Counted from the stretch's first letter, positions 6,875 through 12,700 are shown. The stretch: DNA of 12,700 nucleotides from an uncultured Saprospiraceae bacterium (GCA_934699305.1 CAKUWM010000056.1:1-12700), one strand, 5' to 3'. The notes: generated from the sequence alone by a model not told the origin. Made by a program: numbers and translations.

Positions 6875-7879
6875 ATGGTTTCGATTAAAAAATTACATAC
6901 ATTTGGTTGCTCTGTTTCGGCAAATAATGTCCTTGAAATCAACCAAAAAAGTGAATTGTTCGACCTTTATGACAATGGTTTTTTTTCAAACAATAAATGG
7001 CTTTTTATAGGGGGTGGCAGTAATGTATTATTTACAAAGGATTTTGAAGGATCAATTCTTGTCAATAAGATAGCAGGCAAAGAAGTATTAGACATAACAG
7101 ATGATTGTGTCAGAGTGAGGTTTGGGTCAGGTGAAAATTGGCACTCCGTTGTCCTTTGGGCTTTAGAAAATGGGTATAATGGAATAGAAAATATGTCGCT
7201 TATCCCGGGCACAGTGGGTGCCGCCCCGATGCAGAATATTGGTGCGTATGGCGTGGAGATCAAAGATGTGTTTCATAGTCTGATAGCCATGGATATTGAG
7301 ACAGGAAAGGAGTTGACATTTGACGGAGAAGCATGCCGTTTTGGATATAGGGATAGTGTATTTAAACAAGCGTATAAAGGGAGAGCAATAATTCTATCGG
7401 TTGATTTGTGTCTAAAGCGTGATGGAAAGGTCAATGTTTCTTATGGTGATATCTTGAAGACTTTGGAAAATAAAGGCACACAAAAGCCTTATACGCCGAG
7501 AGATGTATCTGACGCAGTAATCCATATCCGTAAAAGTAAGCTTCCTGACCCGGCTGTAATGGGCAATGCAGGGAGTTTTTTTAAGAATCCTATCATAGAA
7601 AAATCATTGTATGATGCATTGAAGTCACAACATCCCAATATGCCGGGATATGTAGTTGATGATATTTATGTGAAGGTACCTGCCGGTTGGTTGATTGAGC
7701 ATAGCGGGTACAAGGGAAAGCGCCGTGGTCAAGTAGGTTCTTACGCCACACAAGCCTTGGTATTGGTAAATTATGGCGATGGGACGGGGAGCGAAATACT
7801 TGCTTTTGCTCAAGAGATTCAAGATGCAGTATTTAAAAACTATCAAATAGTAATTCAGCCTGAGGTTAATATATATTAA
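6875..7879 (+). CDS. murB: UDP-N-acetylenolpyruvoylglucosamine reductase (MurB)
   Basis: MurB reduces the enolpyruvyl group of UDP-GlcNAc-enolpyruvate with NADPH and FAD to give UDP-MurNAc, the second committed step of peptidoglycan synthesis, in the cytoplasm. The FAD-binding segments are GGGSN (46-50) and IPGTVGAAPMQNIGAYG (110-126). Catalytic residues of the type I (E. coli-like) enzyme are in place: Arg159 in GYRDSVF, the proton donor Ser234 in GSFFKNP, and Glu330 in the C-terminal PEVNIY. KVPAGWLIE (267-275) is also typical. At 334 residues it is close to the E. coli length, and the Tyr loop of type I is retained. It follows scpA by 30 bases. The next gene has its own promoter candidate. 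Confidence 0.97.
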   Translation: MVSIKKLHTFGCSVSANNVLEINQKSELFDLYDNGFFSNNKWLFIGGGSNVLFTKDFEGSILVNKIAGKEVLDITDDCVRVRFGSGENWHSVVLWALENGYNGIENMSLIPGTVGAAPMQNIGAYGVEIKDVFHSLIAMDIETGKELTFDGEACRFGYRDSVFKQAYKGRAIILSVDLCLKRDGKVNVSYGDILKTLENKGTQKPYTPRDVSDAVIHIRKSKLPDPAVMGNAGSFFKNPIIEKSLYDALKSQHPNMPGYVVDDIYVKVPAGWLIEHSGYKGKRRGQVGSYATQALVLVNYGDGTGSEILAFAQEIQDAVFKNYQIVIQPEVNIY

Positions 7880-7962
7880 ACAATACATTAACACAAAACT
7901 TAGGGTAAAAAATATTATCATGTAGAATGAGCAAATTGCTGTTTTAATTTGGTCAAAAATAT

Positions 7963-7970
7963 TATCTTTG
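7963..7970 (+). promoter_or_regulatory. -7 promoter element of the Crp/Fnr gene
   Basis: TATCTTTG is an exact and typical Bacteroidota -7 element. It ends six bases before the ATG at 7977, so the mRNA would be essentially leaderless. TTG trinucleotides upstream (7936-7938 and 7949-7951) are not at the usual spacing, so the -33 is unassigned. Confidence 0.5.
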
Positions 7971-7976
7971 TAAGGT

Positions 7977-8702
7977 ATGCTGAAAAAGAAAATTCCTTTT
8001 CATGTTGAAAATAAAACGTGCATGGATTGCGCCATGAAGGGGCATTCTGTCTTTTCTGTTTTATCAGATGAACAAGTGTCGAGGATGAGTCATCACAAGA
8101 CTTGCGCCATGTATAAAAAGGGTCAGTATCTTTTTCTACAAAATAGCCGTCCGATAGGATTATTTTGTGTTTATTCGGGAAAGATTAAGCTTTCAACCAT
8201 CGGTTTAGATGGCAAAGAACAAATACTTAGAATGGCTAAAGATGGCGATATTATTGGATATCGAGCATTGCTGACAGACGAAAGGCATCGGCTATCTGCC
8301 ATTGCATTAGAAGATAGTTCAGTTTGCGTTATTGAACGTGAGTTTTTTGTTGAGTTAGCACTTCAGGAACCCAAATTAAGCCAAAAAGTATTTAAACTAA
8401 TCAGCGAAGATCTCAGAAAAGCCGAAGACCAAATAGTATCCTTATCGCAGAAAAGTGTGCGAGAGCGTATCGCTGAAGCATTGTTGTTTTTGAAGGCGAC
8501 GTATGGCTTGGAAGAAGATAAGATGACCATAAATATCAAATTGAGCAGGGAGGATTTGGCCGATTACATAGGGACATCTACGGAAAGTGTAATACGCTTA
8601 CTATCTGAATTTAATAGTTCCGGAGTAATTGAATTAGTAGGCAAAAAGATTTTAATAAAAGATATAAATCAATTGAATCGGATAGCCAATATTAATTTTT
8701 AA
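7977..8702 (+). CDS. Crp/Fnr-family transcriptional regulator with N-terminal CxxC
   Basis: This is a 241-residue DNA-binding regulator. Residues about 25-145 form the cyclic-nucleotide-binding-type beta barrel (GQYLFLQ, VYSGKIKLS, GDIIGYRALL). A dimerisation helix follows, then a Crp-type winged helix (about 165-241) with the recognition region LSREDLADYIGTSTESVIRLL. Cysteines lie at 15, 18, 43, 64 and 117. Cys15, Cys18 and Cys117 align by position and context with the E. coli FNR iron-sulphur ligands Cys20, Cys23 and Cys122, but the Cys29 position is Ser24. The pattern CxxC...C...C...VC is one I recall from other Bacteroidota Crp/Fnr proteins, so it may define a redox- or metal-sensing subgroup; this is inference. 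The start at 7977 keeps Cys15. An ATG at codon 16 would lose it. Confidence 0.92.
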   Translation: MLKKKIPFHVENKTCMDCAMKGHSVFSVLSDEQVSRMSHHKTCAMYKKGQYLFLQNSRPIGLFCVYSGKIKLSTIGLDGKEQILRMAKDGDIIGYRALLTDERHRLSAIALEDSSVCVIEREFFVELALQEPKLSQKVFKLISEDLRKAEDQIVSLSQKSVRERIAEALLFLKATYGLEEDKMTINIKLSREDLADYIGTSTESVIRLLSEFNSSGVIELVGKKILIKDINQLNRIANINF

Positions 8703-8759
8703 CAAGAATTTGGGTTAAACATACATACGATTTCCTTTTTGACATGTATCCTATAGACA

Positions 8760-9380
8760 TTACCTTTCTTTAATAAAAGCAAAGGCATAATTTAATTGAA
8801 CAACAATTATAAATGAGATACTTACAATTGGATTAATAAAGCAAAGCAGAGCACCAAATAGATACAATGACTGAGCGACAATGATTCGTCTTTTGATGCC
8901 GTAATCCATTTTTGATATCATTTCTTCTGAAACAAATCTAGGTTTACAGGCGTAATGCCAATTGAAATAAAGCAAAAGCCCCATTGCAAAAATATTGAAC
9001 CAGTATATGCCAATCGGAAATTTAAATTCTATATAATCGCCCAAAAATGCTGTGGAAAAGGGTAGCATGGTGACAAAAAGCAAAAATAATAAATTGATCC
9101 AATTTAAATTTCGATCACTTTTTTCAATACATGTATATTGAGCAGAATGTCCCATCCAAAAAATGCCGGCAGTCATAAATGCTAAGAAATAAACCAGAAA
9201 CTTTGGGAATAAAGGGATGAATGCTTCAATTAACTCTCTTTCAGATTTTAATCCTTCCAAAAAAGGGACTTTTATTTCTAATACCAAAAGTGTCAATGCT
9301 ACAGCGAATACGCCATCACTGATAGCAATGATGCGCTCAGTACTTTGTCCTGCAATTTGATTATATGTTTGTTTTCCCAT
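8760..9380 (-). CDS. TMEM175-type potassium channel family protein (DUF1211)
   Basis: This 206-residue integral membrane protein has about six transmembrane helices. The first carries the family signature: Arg16, then ISDGVFAVA (20-28) and LTLLVLEIKVP. In bacterial TMEM175 channels this helix lines the pore, and the R-x3-FSD motif is its hallmark. Here the usual Phe is Ile20. Family members form tetrameric, leak-like potassium channels without a classical TVGYG filter. Further hydrophobic segments lie at about 53-74, 91-112, 123-142, 166-180 and 183-200. The gene is convergent with the Crp/Fnr gene (57-base gap). A perfect -7 element lies 23 bases upstream of the start. Family assignment is confident. 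Actual ion selectivity cannot be seen. Confidence 0.9.
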   Translation of the reverse strand: MGKQTYNQIAGQSTERIIAISDGVFAVALTLLVLEIKVPFLEGLKSERELIEAFIPLFPKFLVYFLAFMTAGIFWMGHSAQYTCIEKSDRNLNWINLLFLLFVTMLPFSTAFLGDYIEFKFPIGIYWFNIFAMGLLLYFNWHYACKPRFVSEEMISKMDYGIKRRIIVAQSLYLFGALLCFINPIVSISFIIVVQLNYAFAFIKER

Positions 9381-9402
9381 TTGTATTAATTCAACATTCT
9401 AT

Positions 9403-9410
9403 CAAATATA
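9403..9410 (-). promoter_or_regulatory. Candidate -7 promoter element for the TMEM175-like gene
   Basis: The minus-strand TATATTTG matches TAnnTTTG exactly, with an inferred leader of about 18 bases. It lies in a 15-base word (9402-9416) identical to one upstream of the dehydrogenase operon. Farther upstream on the same strand TTTTTTCTAC occurs twice in tandem. Confidence 0.5.
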
Positions 9411-9473
9411 GTAGAAAAAATGTATGTAGAAAAAATTGGTTGAAATTTCAAATTTGAATCTAAACTTTGAAAA

Positions 9474-9740
9474 AAAGAGGAGAACCTGAAATGCATCAAA
9501 TCCCCCTTTTCATGAATATTTCGACTTTCTATTGCAAATTAATTGGTTTGAAAAGAGTCCAATCGGTGGCATTAGAATTTATAGGATAATGACAACATAG
9601 CGAATTGGTTATTTAGACCATAACTAAAATTTGAAATATCCTGTTTATCAGGTTTGAAATGAGAGGGTGTTTTGTCTGTTTGTGTGTATTTGCCTTTGGA
9701 ATAGCTGATTCCGGGCATTAATTCAATTCCTAAAGCCAAG
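9474..9740. repeat. Duplicated block, copy 1 (partner at 11163-11429)
   Basis: The block aligns with 11163-11429 without gaps at a constant offset of 1689 bases. By eye, bases 9474-9628 are identical to 11163-11317 (155 bases). The remaining 112 bases have about 21 differences, mostly within about 9653-9700. Weaker similarity continues to the left to about 9436, where both copies share TTGGTT and a TTCAA(A)TTTGAA palindrome. The right boundary is abrupt at the AAGCCAAG shared by both copies. The block contains the 3' end of a beta-barrel gene plus about 98 bases beyond its stop codon. Confidence 0.93.
9572..9740 (-). pseudogene. C-terminal remnant of an outer-membrane beta-barrel gene
   Basis: The minus strand reads in frame through 55 residues from LALGIELMPGISYS to FAMLSLSYKF and a TAA at 9572-9574. 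They align without gaps to residues 149-203 of the intact gene at 11261-11872, with 44 of 55 identical. Ten of the eleven changes fall in the predicted loop at residues 163-178. Upstream of 9740 the similarity stops. The same frame runs only a little further through AT-rich sequence with no start codon or signal peptide. The fragment is therefore the tail of a lost or never-complete gene, probably silent. Its intact frame suggests a recent origin or use as a recombination donor. Confidence 0.85.
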
Positions 9741-9984
9741 ATATTAATAAATAATTGAATTTGTTAAAGTTTGAAAAAACATTCAAAAAAATTTGTATCT
9801 CTCTTTCTTTCTTTCTTTGTCTTATCTTATATTCTTTTGTTGTGAAATACGTTTTGTATAAATAGGCAATTAAACTTTACGGCATTATAGTGATAAGATA
9901 AAGAATAATTAGGAGCGAAAATACCTTGAATTGAGTAATTAGGTAAGAATCCAGCTTATTTGAATTTTGTATTAAAAGTTTGTC
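9741..9984. other. AT-rich gap with (CTTT)4 tract, no gene found
   Basis: Between the barrel remnant and the first lipoprotein gene I see no convincing reading frame or RNA. The only structured element is a short tetranucleotide tract, CTTT repeated four times at 9803-9818, preceded by CTCT, about 167 bases upstream of the ATG at 9985. A near match to the -7 consensus (TACGTTTT, 9848-9855) has no -33 partner. With 9381-9473 and the remnant block, this makes about 600 bases without an intact gene. Confidence 0.5.
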
Positions 9985-10503
9985 ATGAAAAATATAATTA
10001 TTTTATTTACCTTGTTCAGTCTTTTAACTTCTTGTGACAAGAATAGATATATAGAATTAGAAGGATCAAATGAGTTTTCTTCACGAGTTCAAGATGCTGA
10101 CGTTGATAAATTGATATATATTGAATTAAATTTTGAAGAATATGGTCAATTTTTCTCCAATGTATCCCTTTCAAATGACGGTTCAGATATTATAAAGATT
10201 TCGAATATTACAAATGAGAATCTTAAGATTATTAAGGCAAGAATACAAGGGGATGACAATGTGTATTCAGGAATTATATTAAAAGAGTATTCAATACCCC
10301 AAGATGACATAACGACAAGATGGATTACTTATAGAGGTTATTTTTTTGATGGTCATGATTGTTTTATTTATGGTAGTTACTATGTTAATGAAGAGAATGG
10401 AGATATTTATTTTCAACCTGCAGGAGCAGCTACACAATCTTTGATGAATCAATGTGGGTATGGCAATATGGCATTTAAGCCAAAAGATCTTTATAATGAT
10501 TAA
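9985..10503 (+). CDS. Unrecognised 172-residue lipoprotein
   Basis: The protein starts MKNIIILFTL and has the lipobox LTSC at Cys17, so it should be lipid-anchored. Asp-Lys follows the Cys. The mature part has alternating hydrophobic strands (LIYIELNF, IIKARIQ, RWITYRGYFF, CFIYGSYYV, DIYFQPAG) that suggest a small beta-sandwich or barrel. Two further cysteines, Cys126 and Cys157, could form a disulphide outside the cytoplasm. I do not recognise a family. A second small lipoprotein gene begins one base after its stop, so the two are probably co-transcribed. The pair lies between the two copies of the beta-barrel 3' repeat, in an accessory-looking segment. Confidence 0.78.
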   Translation: MKNIIILFTLFSLLTSCDKNRYIELEGSNEFSSRVQDADVDKLIYIELNFEEYGQFFSNVSLSNDGSDIIKISNITNENLKIIKARIQGDDNVYSGIILKEYSIPQDDITTRWITYRGYFFDGHDCFIYGSYYVNEENGDIYFQPAGAATQSLMNQCGYGNMAFKPKDLYND

Positions 10504-10504
10504 A

Positions 10505-10702
10505 ATGATGAAAAGTATTTATAGATTATTATTTATCTGCTTGTTATTAGTATTTTATTATGGTTGCATGCATCGCCAGAGTATTCCGCATAAAACGGAA
10601 ACAAAGGAGCAAGAAGTATATATCCAATACCCTGACAAAATACAACGTTCCATTGATAAAAGCATAGTAAAGGATACCGGTTTAATTAAAGTAAAACAAT
10701 AG
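10505..10702 (+). CDS. Small putative lipoprotein, 64-65 residues
   Basis: The ATG at 10505 (or the next codon, 10508) follows the stop of the upstream lipoprotein gene by one base. The frame is open further upstream, but those codons lie inside the preceding gene and give no signal sequence, so the 10505/10508 start is preferred. The product has a basic start (KSIYR), a hydrophobic stretch LLFICLLLVFYYG and Cys20 (from 10508). This resembles a lipoprotein signal, although Tyr at -3 is atypical for a lipobox. The remaining 44 residues are polar and charged (HRQSIPHKTETKEQE, then IQYPDKIQRSIDKS) and probably not a compact domain. No family is recognised. It could be an accessory to the upstream lipoprotein. 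Confidence 0.6.
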   Translation: MMKSIYRLLFICLLLVFYYGCMHRQSIPHKTETKEQEVYIQYPDKIQRSIDKSIVKDTGLIKVKQ

Positions 10703-10832
10703 TTTTTTAGCCCGAATTCCAATTAAAGACAATGTTTTTGCTTTTAAATGAAATTTGGTTTACTGTTCAGCTATATTGCTTATAAAAATCATTCATACCT
10801 TTTTGACCGGGCTGTATCCAACCCCATTTTAT

Positions 10833-10874
10833 ATCGATATAAACCCGAAGGGTTGTCATTTTTATAAAATCGAT
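10833..10874 (-). repeat. REP-like palindromic element, unit A (inverted)
   Basis: On the plus strand the hairpin AACCC-GAA-GGGTT (10842-10854) is followed by GTCATTTTTATAAA. Its reverse complement matches the layout of units B and C: TTTATAAAAATG, two to three bases, then a CCCTTCGGG hairpin. The palindrome ATCGAT flanks the unit at 10833-10838 and 10869-10874. It is the first member of a three-unit cluster in the 458-base gene-free stretch 10703-11160. Confidence 0.6.
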
Positions 10875-10892
10875 TTAATAGCAGAAAGCGGA

Positions 10893-10905
10893 ACCCAGAA
10901 TGGGT
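10893..10905. repeat. Short hairpin within the REP-like cluster
   Basis: ACCCA-GAA-TGGGT forms a perfect five-base-pair stem with a three-base loop. It resembles the neighbouring REP-like hairpins in size and GC content but lacks their conserved TTTATAAAAATG arm, so it may be a diverged unit or a separate element. Confidence 0.4.
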
Positions 10906-10963
10906 GAAATGATTATCCCATTTATTTGTTCCTGTTTTTTTGAGCAGATAGATTTTTTCTTGG

Positions 10964-10993
10964 TTTATAAAAATGTCATCCCTTAGGGATTTT
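10964..10993 (+). repeat. REP-like palindromic element, unit B
   Basis: The arm TTTATAAAAATGTC is followed by the hairpin ATCCC-TTA-GGGAT (10978-10990) and a T-rich tail. It has the same layout as unit C, whose hairpin centre is about 50 bases downstream. Confidence 0.65.
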
Positions 10994-11015
10994 GAAAATA
11001 TTATTCTATATTTTC

Positions 11016-11042
11016 TATATAAATATCATCCCTTCGGGATTA
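11016..11042 (+). repeat. REP-like palindromic element, unit C
   Basis: The arm CTATATAAATATC is followed by the hairpin ATCCC-TTC-GGGAT (11028-11040). It has the same orientation as unit B and the same hairpin core, CCCTTCGGG, as the reverse complement of unit A. A degenerate further unit may lie at 11050-11072 (GATG-TT-CATC followed by ATTTTTATA). Confidence 0.65.
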
Positions 11043-11162
11043 TGTTGTCCAGGATGTTCATCATTTTTATAGGCTCTACATAATTCACAGATTCGAAGAT
11101 GTCTAGGTGAATAGTTACAATTTGGTTAAAACTTCAATTTGAATTCGAAAAAGTTATAATAT

Positions 11163-11429
11163 AAAGAGGAGAACCTGAAATGCATCAAATCCCCCTTTTC
11201 ATGAATATTTCGACTTTCTATTGCAAATTAATTGGTTTGAAAAGAGTCCAATCGGTGGCATTAGAATTTATAGGATAATGACAACATAGCGAATTGGTTA
11301 TTTAGACCATAACTAAAGGTTGAAATATCCTGTTTGTCAGTTTTGTTATATGATGGCGATATGTTGGTGCGTGTATTTGTGCCTGTGGAATAGCTGATTC
11401 CGGGCATTAATTCAATGCCTAAAGCCAAG
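11163..11429. repeat. Duplicated block, copy 2 (partner at 9474-9740)
   Basis: This copy covers the last 55 codons and stop of the intact beta-barrel gene plus 98 bases beyond it. The part from the stop outward and the last 18 codons (11163-11317) matches copy 1 exactly, while the loop-coding part is diverged. The bases after the stop contain a possible weak hairpin on the minus strand (AAAAGGGGGA with TCTCCTCTTT) that might act as a 3' end. Confidence 0.93.
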
Positions 11430-11872
11430 TGTTCACCCAATAGGTAGTTAAACCCGAAAACAAAATTTAATCCGGGACTATAGGTCGTTGTATTGTATGA
11501 AGTTTCATATTTCAGAGTTGTTATATAATCATTTTCTGACTTTGATTGGTTGACAGAAAAAGATAAATCAACACCATATCTCAACTCAATTTTTGGCGCT
11601 ATCAATTTTCTAAATTCTTTACCTACTCGTAGCCCAATTCCAAAACTATTTTGTTTGGTTATGAGACTGTCACTTGTGTTTTTCTGATTATTGCCTGTTG
11701 CAAAAATTGTGTTGAATCTCCATAAAGACGTGTTAGTTCCTGACTTGTAAGTAAGCCCGAAATTATTTAAGCTGCTAAAAGTAATCCCGATTTCCTTTTG
11801 TTTGATCGGATCCTGACCATAGAAATTGTGGGCGATAAAGAGAAGAATAAAAATGAATAAATAATTTTTCAT
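11261..11872 (-). CDS. Outer-membrane beta-barrel protein (porin-family-like)
   Basis: This 203-residue protein has a signal peptide (MKNYLFIFILLFIAHNFYGQ, cleavage near residue 20). Amphipathic strands of alternating hydrophobic residues follow: IGITFSSL, FGLTYKS, SLWRFNTIFA, FGIGLRVGKEF, KIELRYGVDLSFSV, GLNFVFGFNYLL, LALGIELMPGISYS and FAMLSLSYKF. The last residue is Phe after an alternating strand, the usual C-terminal signal for BAM-dependent insertion. Eight to ten strands fit a small OmpA/OmpW-sized barrel. Polar loops at about 60-76, 108-128 and 163-180 should face outside. No close family is recognised. Its 3' end is duplicated at 9474-9740, and the loop at 163-178 is where the copies differ. 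The block beyond the stop is shared too, so recombination between the copies is plausible. Confidence 0.85.
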   Translation of the reverse strand: MKNYLFIFILLFIAHNFYGQDPIKQKEIGITFSSLNNFGLTYKSGTNTSLWRFNTIFATGNNQKNTSDSLITKQNSFGIGLRVGKEFRKLIAPKIELRYGVDLSFSVNQSKSENDYITTLKYETSYNTTTYSPGLNFVFGFNYLLGEHLALGIELMPGISYSTGTNTRTNISPSYNKTDKQDISTFSYGLNNQFAMLSLSYKF

Positions 11873-12055
11873 GTCGTAAAATTTTTATAATGTGATGAAA
11901 TATATCTTAAAGACATTAAAAATACTCAATGTTGATTGTGTAAAATTTGGGTTTAATAATACTTTAACGTAAAGTGAAAAAGTTTCTTAAAAAAGATCTT
12001 GTATTATCGGTTTTGACGATTTGTTATTGTACTTGGTGAAGGGATGCCTAAAAAA

Positions 12056-12559
12056 TTAAGGAATAGCACTAAAATTACTTTTTTTAGTTTGTAAAAATAT
12101 CATGACAATGGCTGTTGTTGCGATGCCCATTATTAAAGCGCCAATTGCTCCTTGCTTGGCATAGTTTGAATAATTAAAATTAGCTTCCGCAGCTTCAGTT
12201 GATTTGAAGAAGCCTAATTCAACAGATCGCTTGATTACATTTGGGAAATATTCAGGTGTTATGATATAGGTTGTAATCCATTGTGTAATAGGGCTTAAAA
12301 GGGCAATAATTATTGACAAAATAATTCCTGAACGTAGGCCTGTCAAATAATTCATTTGTCCGGAGTAGTAATTTTTCTTTTTGTCTTTGAGTGCGAGAAC
12401 CATCATCCAGATTGCCGGAATTGCAAATAAATTGGTTAAATAAAGATGATAATCAATGTATTTATCATGAAGTCCAGATAGTTTTTCCAATATCATCCAC
12501 ATTAAAGTGACCAATGAAAATATCATTGCCCACTTAAATTCTATATTTAATTTCTTCAT
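12056..12559 (-). CDS. DUF4199-type membrane protein
   Basis: This 167-residue integral membrane protein has about four transmembrane helices at roughly 10-26, 39-56, 73-95 and 134-155. Its features fit the DUF4199 family common in Bacteroidota: an N-terminal KWAMIFSL-x-x-LMWMILEKLSGLHD segment, FAIPAIWMMVLALKDKKK, a central GQMNYLTGLRSGIILS, and YFPNVI before the last helix. The biochemical function of the family is unknown. The gene is on the same strand as, and 77 bases downstream of, a partial gene at the window edge. An operon is possible but not shown. The 183-base gap between it and the beta-barrel gene shows no RNA or clear terminator. Confidence 0.85.
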   Translation of the reverse strand: MKKLNIEFKWAMIFSLVTLMWMILEKLSGLHDKYIDYHLYLTNLFAIPAIWMMVLALKDKKKNYYSGQMNYLTGLRSGIILSIIIALLSPITQWITTYIITPEYFPNVIKRSVELGFFKSTEAAEANFNYSNYAKQGAIGALIMGIATTAIVMIFLQTKKSNFSAIP

Positions 12560-12636
12560 ATTAATCCGTAGATGTGTTCATTTGAAATAAAGGTTTAAAA
12601 GAATAAATTTCTTTCAGGAAATATGATAAAGTGAAT

Positions 12637-12700
12637 TTATTTTAATGCAAATGCTTCAGGATATTGTTCTTTCGCTTGATTTATTTTCTTAATATGAGAC
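12637..12700 (-). CDS. C-terminal end of an unidentified gene
   Basis: The minus strand is open from the window edge to a TAA at 12637-12639, giving 20 residues, SHIKKINQAKEQYPEAFALK. The amphipathic, charged composition looks like a coding C-terminus, and the strand agrees with the next gene. It is too short for any family assignment, and a chance open frame cannot be excluded. Confidence 0.4.
   Translation of the reverse strand, partial: SHIKKINQAKEQYPEAFALK

Noticed and set aside
6163..7921. Several minus-strand open frames of 65-98 codons opposite scpA and murB
   Set aside because: They lie wholly or mostly antisense to well-supported conserved genes, lack domains or signals, and are explained as shadow frames.
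7880..7976. FNR/Crp operator for autoregulation upstream of the Crp/Fnr gene
   Set aside because: I looked for TTGAT-N4-ATCAA or TGTGA-type palindromes and found none with convincing symmetry.
9803..9818. (CTTT)4 tract as a phase-variation switch
   Set aside because: Only four repeats, outside any reading frame and about 167 bases from the next start codon, and not positioned in a recognisable promoter spacer. Nothing supports switching.
10454..10504. Longer N-terminus for the small lipoprotein (start at 10454)
   Set aside because: It would overlap the upstream gene by 50 bases and put 18 extra residues before the hydrophobic signal. The start at 10505/10508 gives a normal signal sequence and tight gene spacing.
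10833..11042. CRISPR array
   Set aside because: The repeated units are hairpins in mixed orientation with irregular spacing and imperfect identity, and no cas gene is present.
9381..11872. Insertion sequence or composite transposon bounded by the 267-base repeats
   Set aside because: The repeats are direct copies of a gene end and no transposase or integrase is encoded between them. No terminal inverted repeats or target duplications are seen.

Overview
The window looks like chromosomal DNA of a member of the Bacteroidota, probably a free-living Sphingobacteriia/Saprospiria/Flavobacteriia-type organism. Four observations support this. The DNA is AT-rich. The starts have no consistent Shine-Dalgarno sequence. 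Candidate promoters fit the Bacteroidota -7 consensus TAnnTTTG. The gene families are characteristic: short MKK-type lipoproteins, a DUF4199 membrane protein, an M28-PDZ peptidase, and a Bacteroidota-style Crp/Fnr regulator and RsmI-like methylase. No species can be named from the sequence alone.

Layout. Positions 1-315 hold the 3' end of an Ala/Thr-rich lipoprotein gene, a hairpin terminator and a tRNA-Val(GAC). Positions 447-2556 (minus) hold an unrecognised lipoprotein and a secreted zinc aminopeptidase with a PDZ domain. Positions 2628-3710 (plus) hold a periplasmic TolB-like beta-propeller. Positions 3720-5176 (minus) hold a translationally coupled pair, a zinc-free quinone-oxidoreductase-like dehydrogenase and a YfcE-type phosphodiesterase. 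Positions 5299-6006 (minus) hold an RsmI-like methylase that starts with TTG. Positions 6059-8702 (plus) form the housekeeping core: scpA (chromosome condensation), murB (peptidoglycan precursor synthesis) and a Crp/Fnr regulator. Positions 8760-9380 (minus) hold a TMEM175-type potassium channel.

From about 9430 to 11872 the character changes to an accessory segment. It contains a truncated 3' copy of an outer-membrane beta-barrel gene (9474-9740), two small unknown lipoprotein genes (9985-10702), a cluster of short palindromic REP-like elements (about 10833-11042), and the full-length beta-barrel gene (11261-11872), whose 3' end is the other copy of the repeat. The copies are identical over 155 bases but differ strongly in one predicted surface loop. 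This is the least ordinary part of the window. A DUF4199 protein (12056-12559) and the last 20 codons of another minus-strand gene close the window.

The genes do not form one pathway. The clearest cooperative units are the 447-2556 pair, the coupled 3720-5176 pair and the 9985-10702 lipoprotein pair. I found no CRISPR array, transposase, integrase or phage gene. I found no convincing new multi-gene system. The duplicated barrel-gene end, the lipoprotein pair and the REP-like cluster are the best leads.
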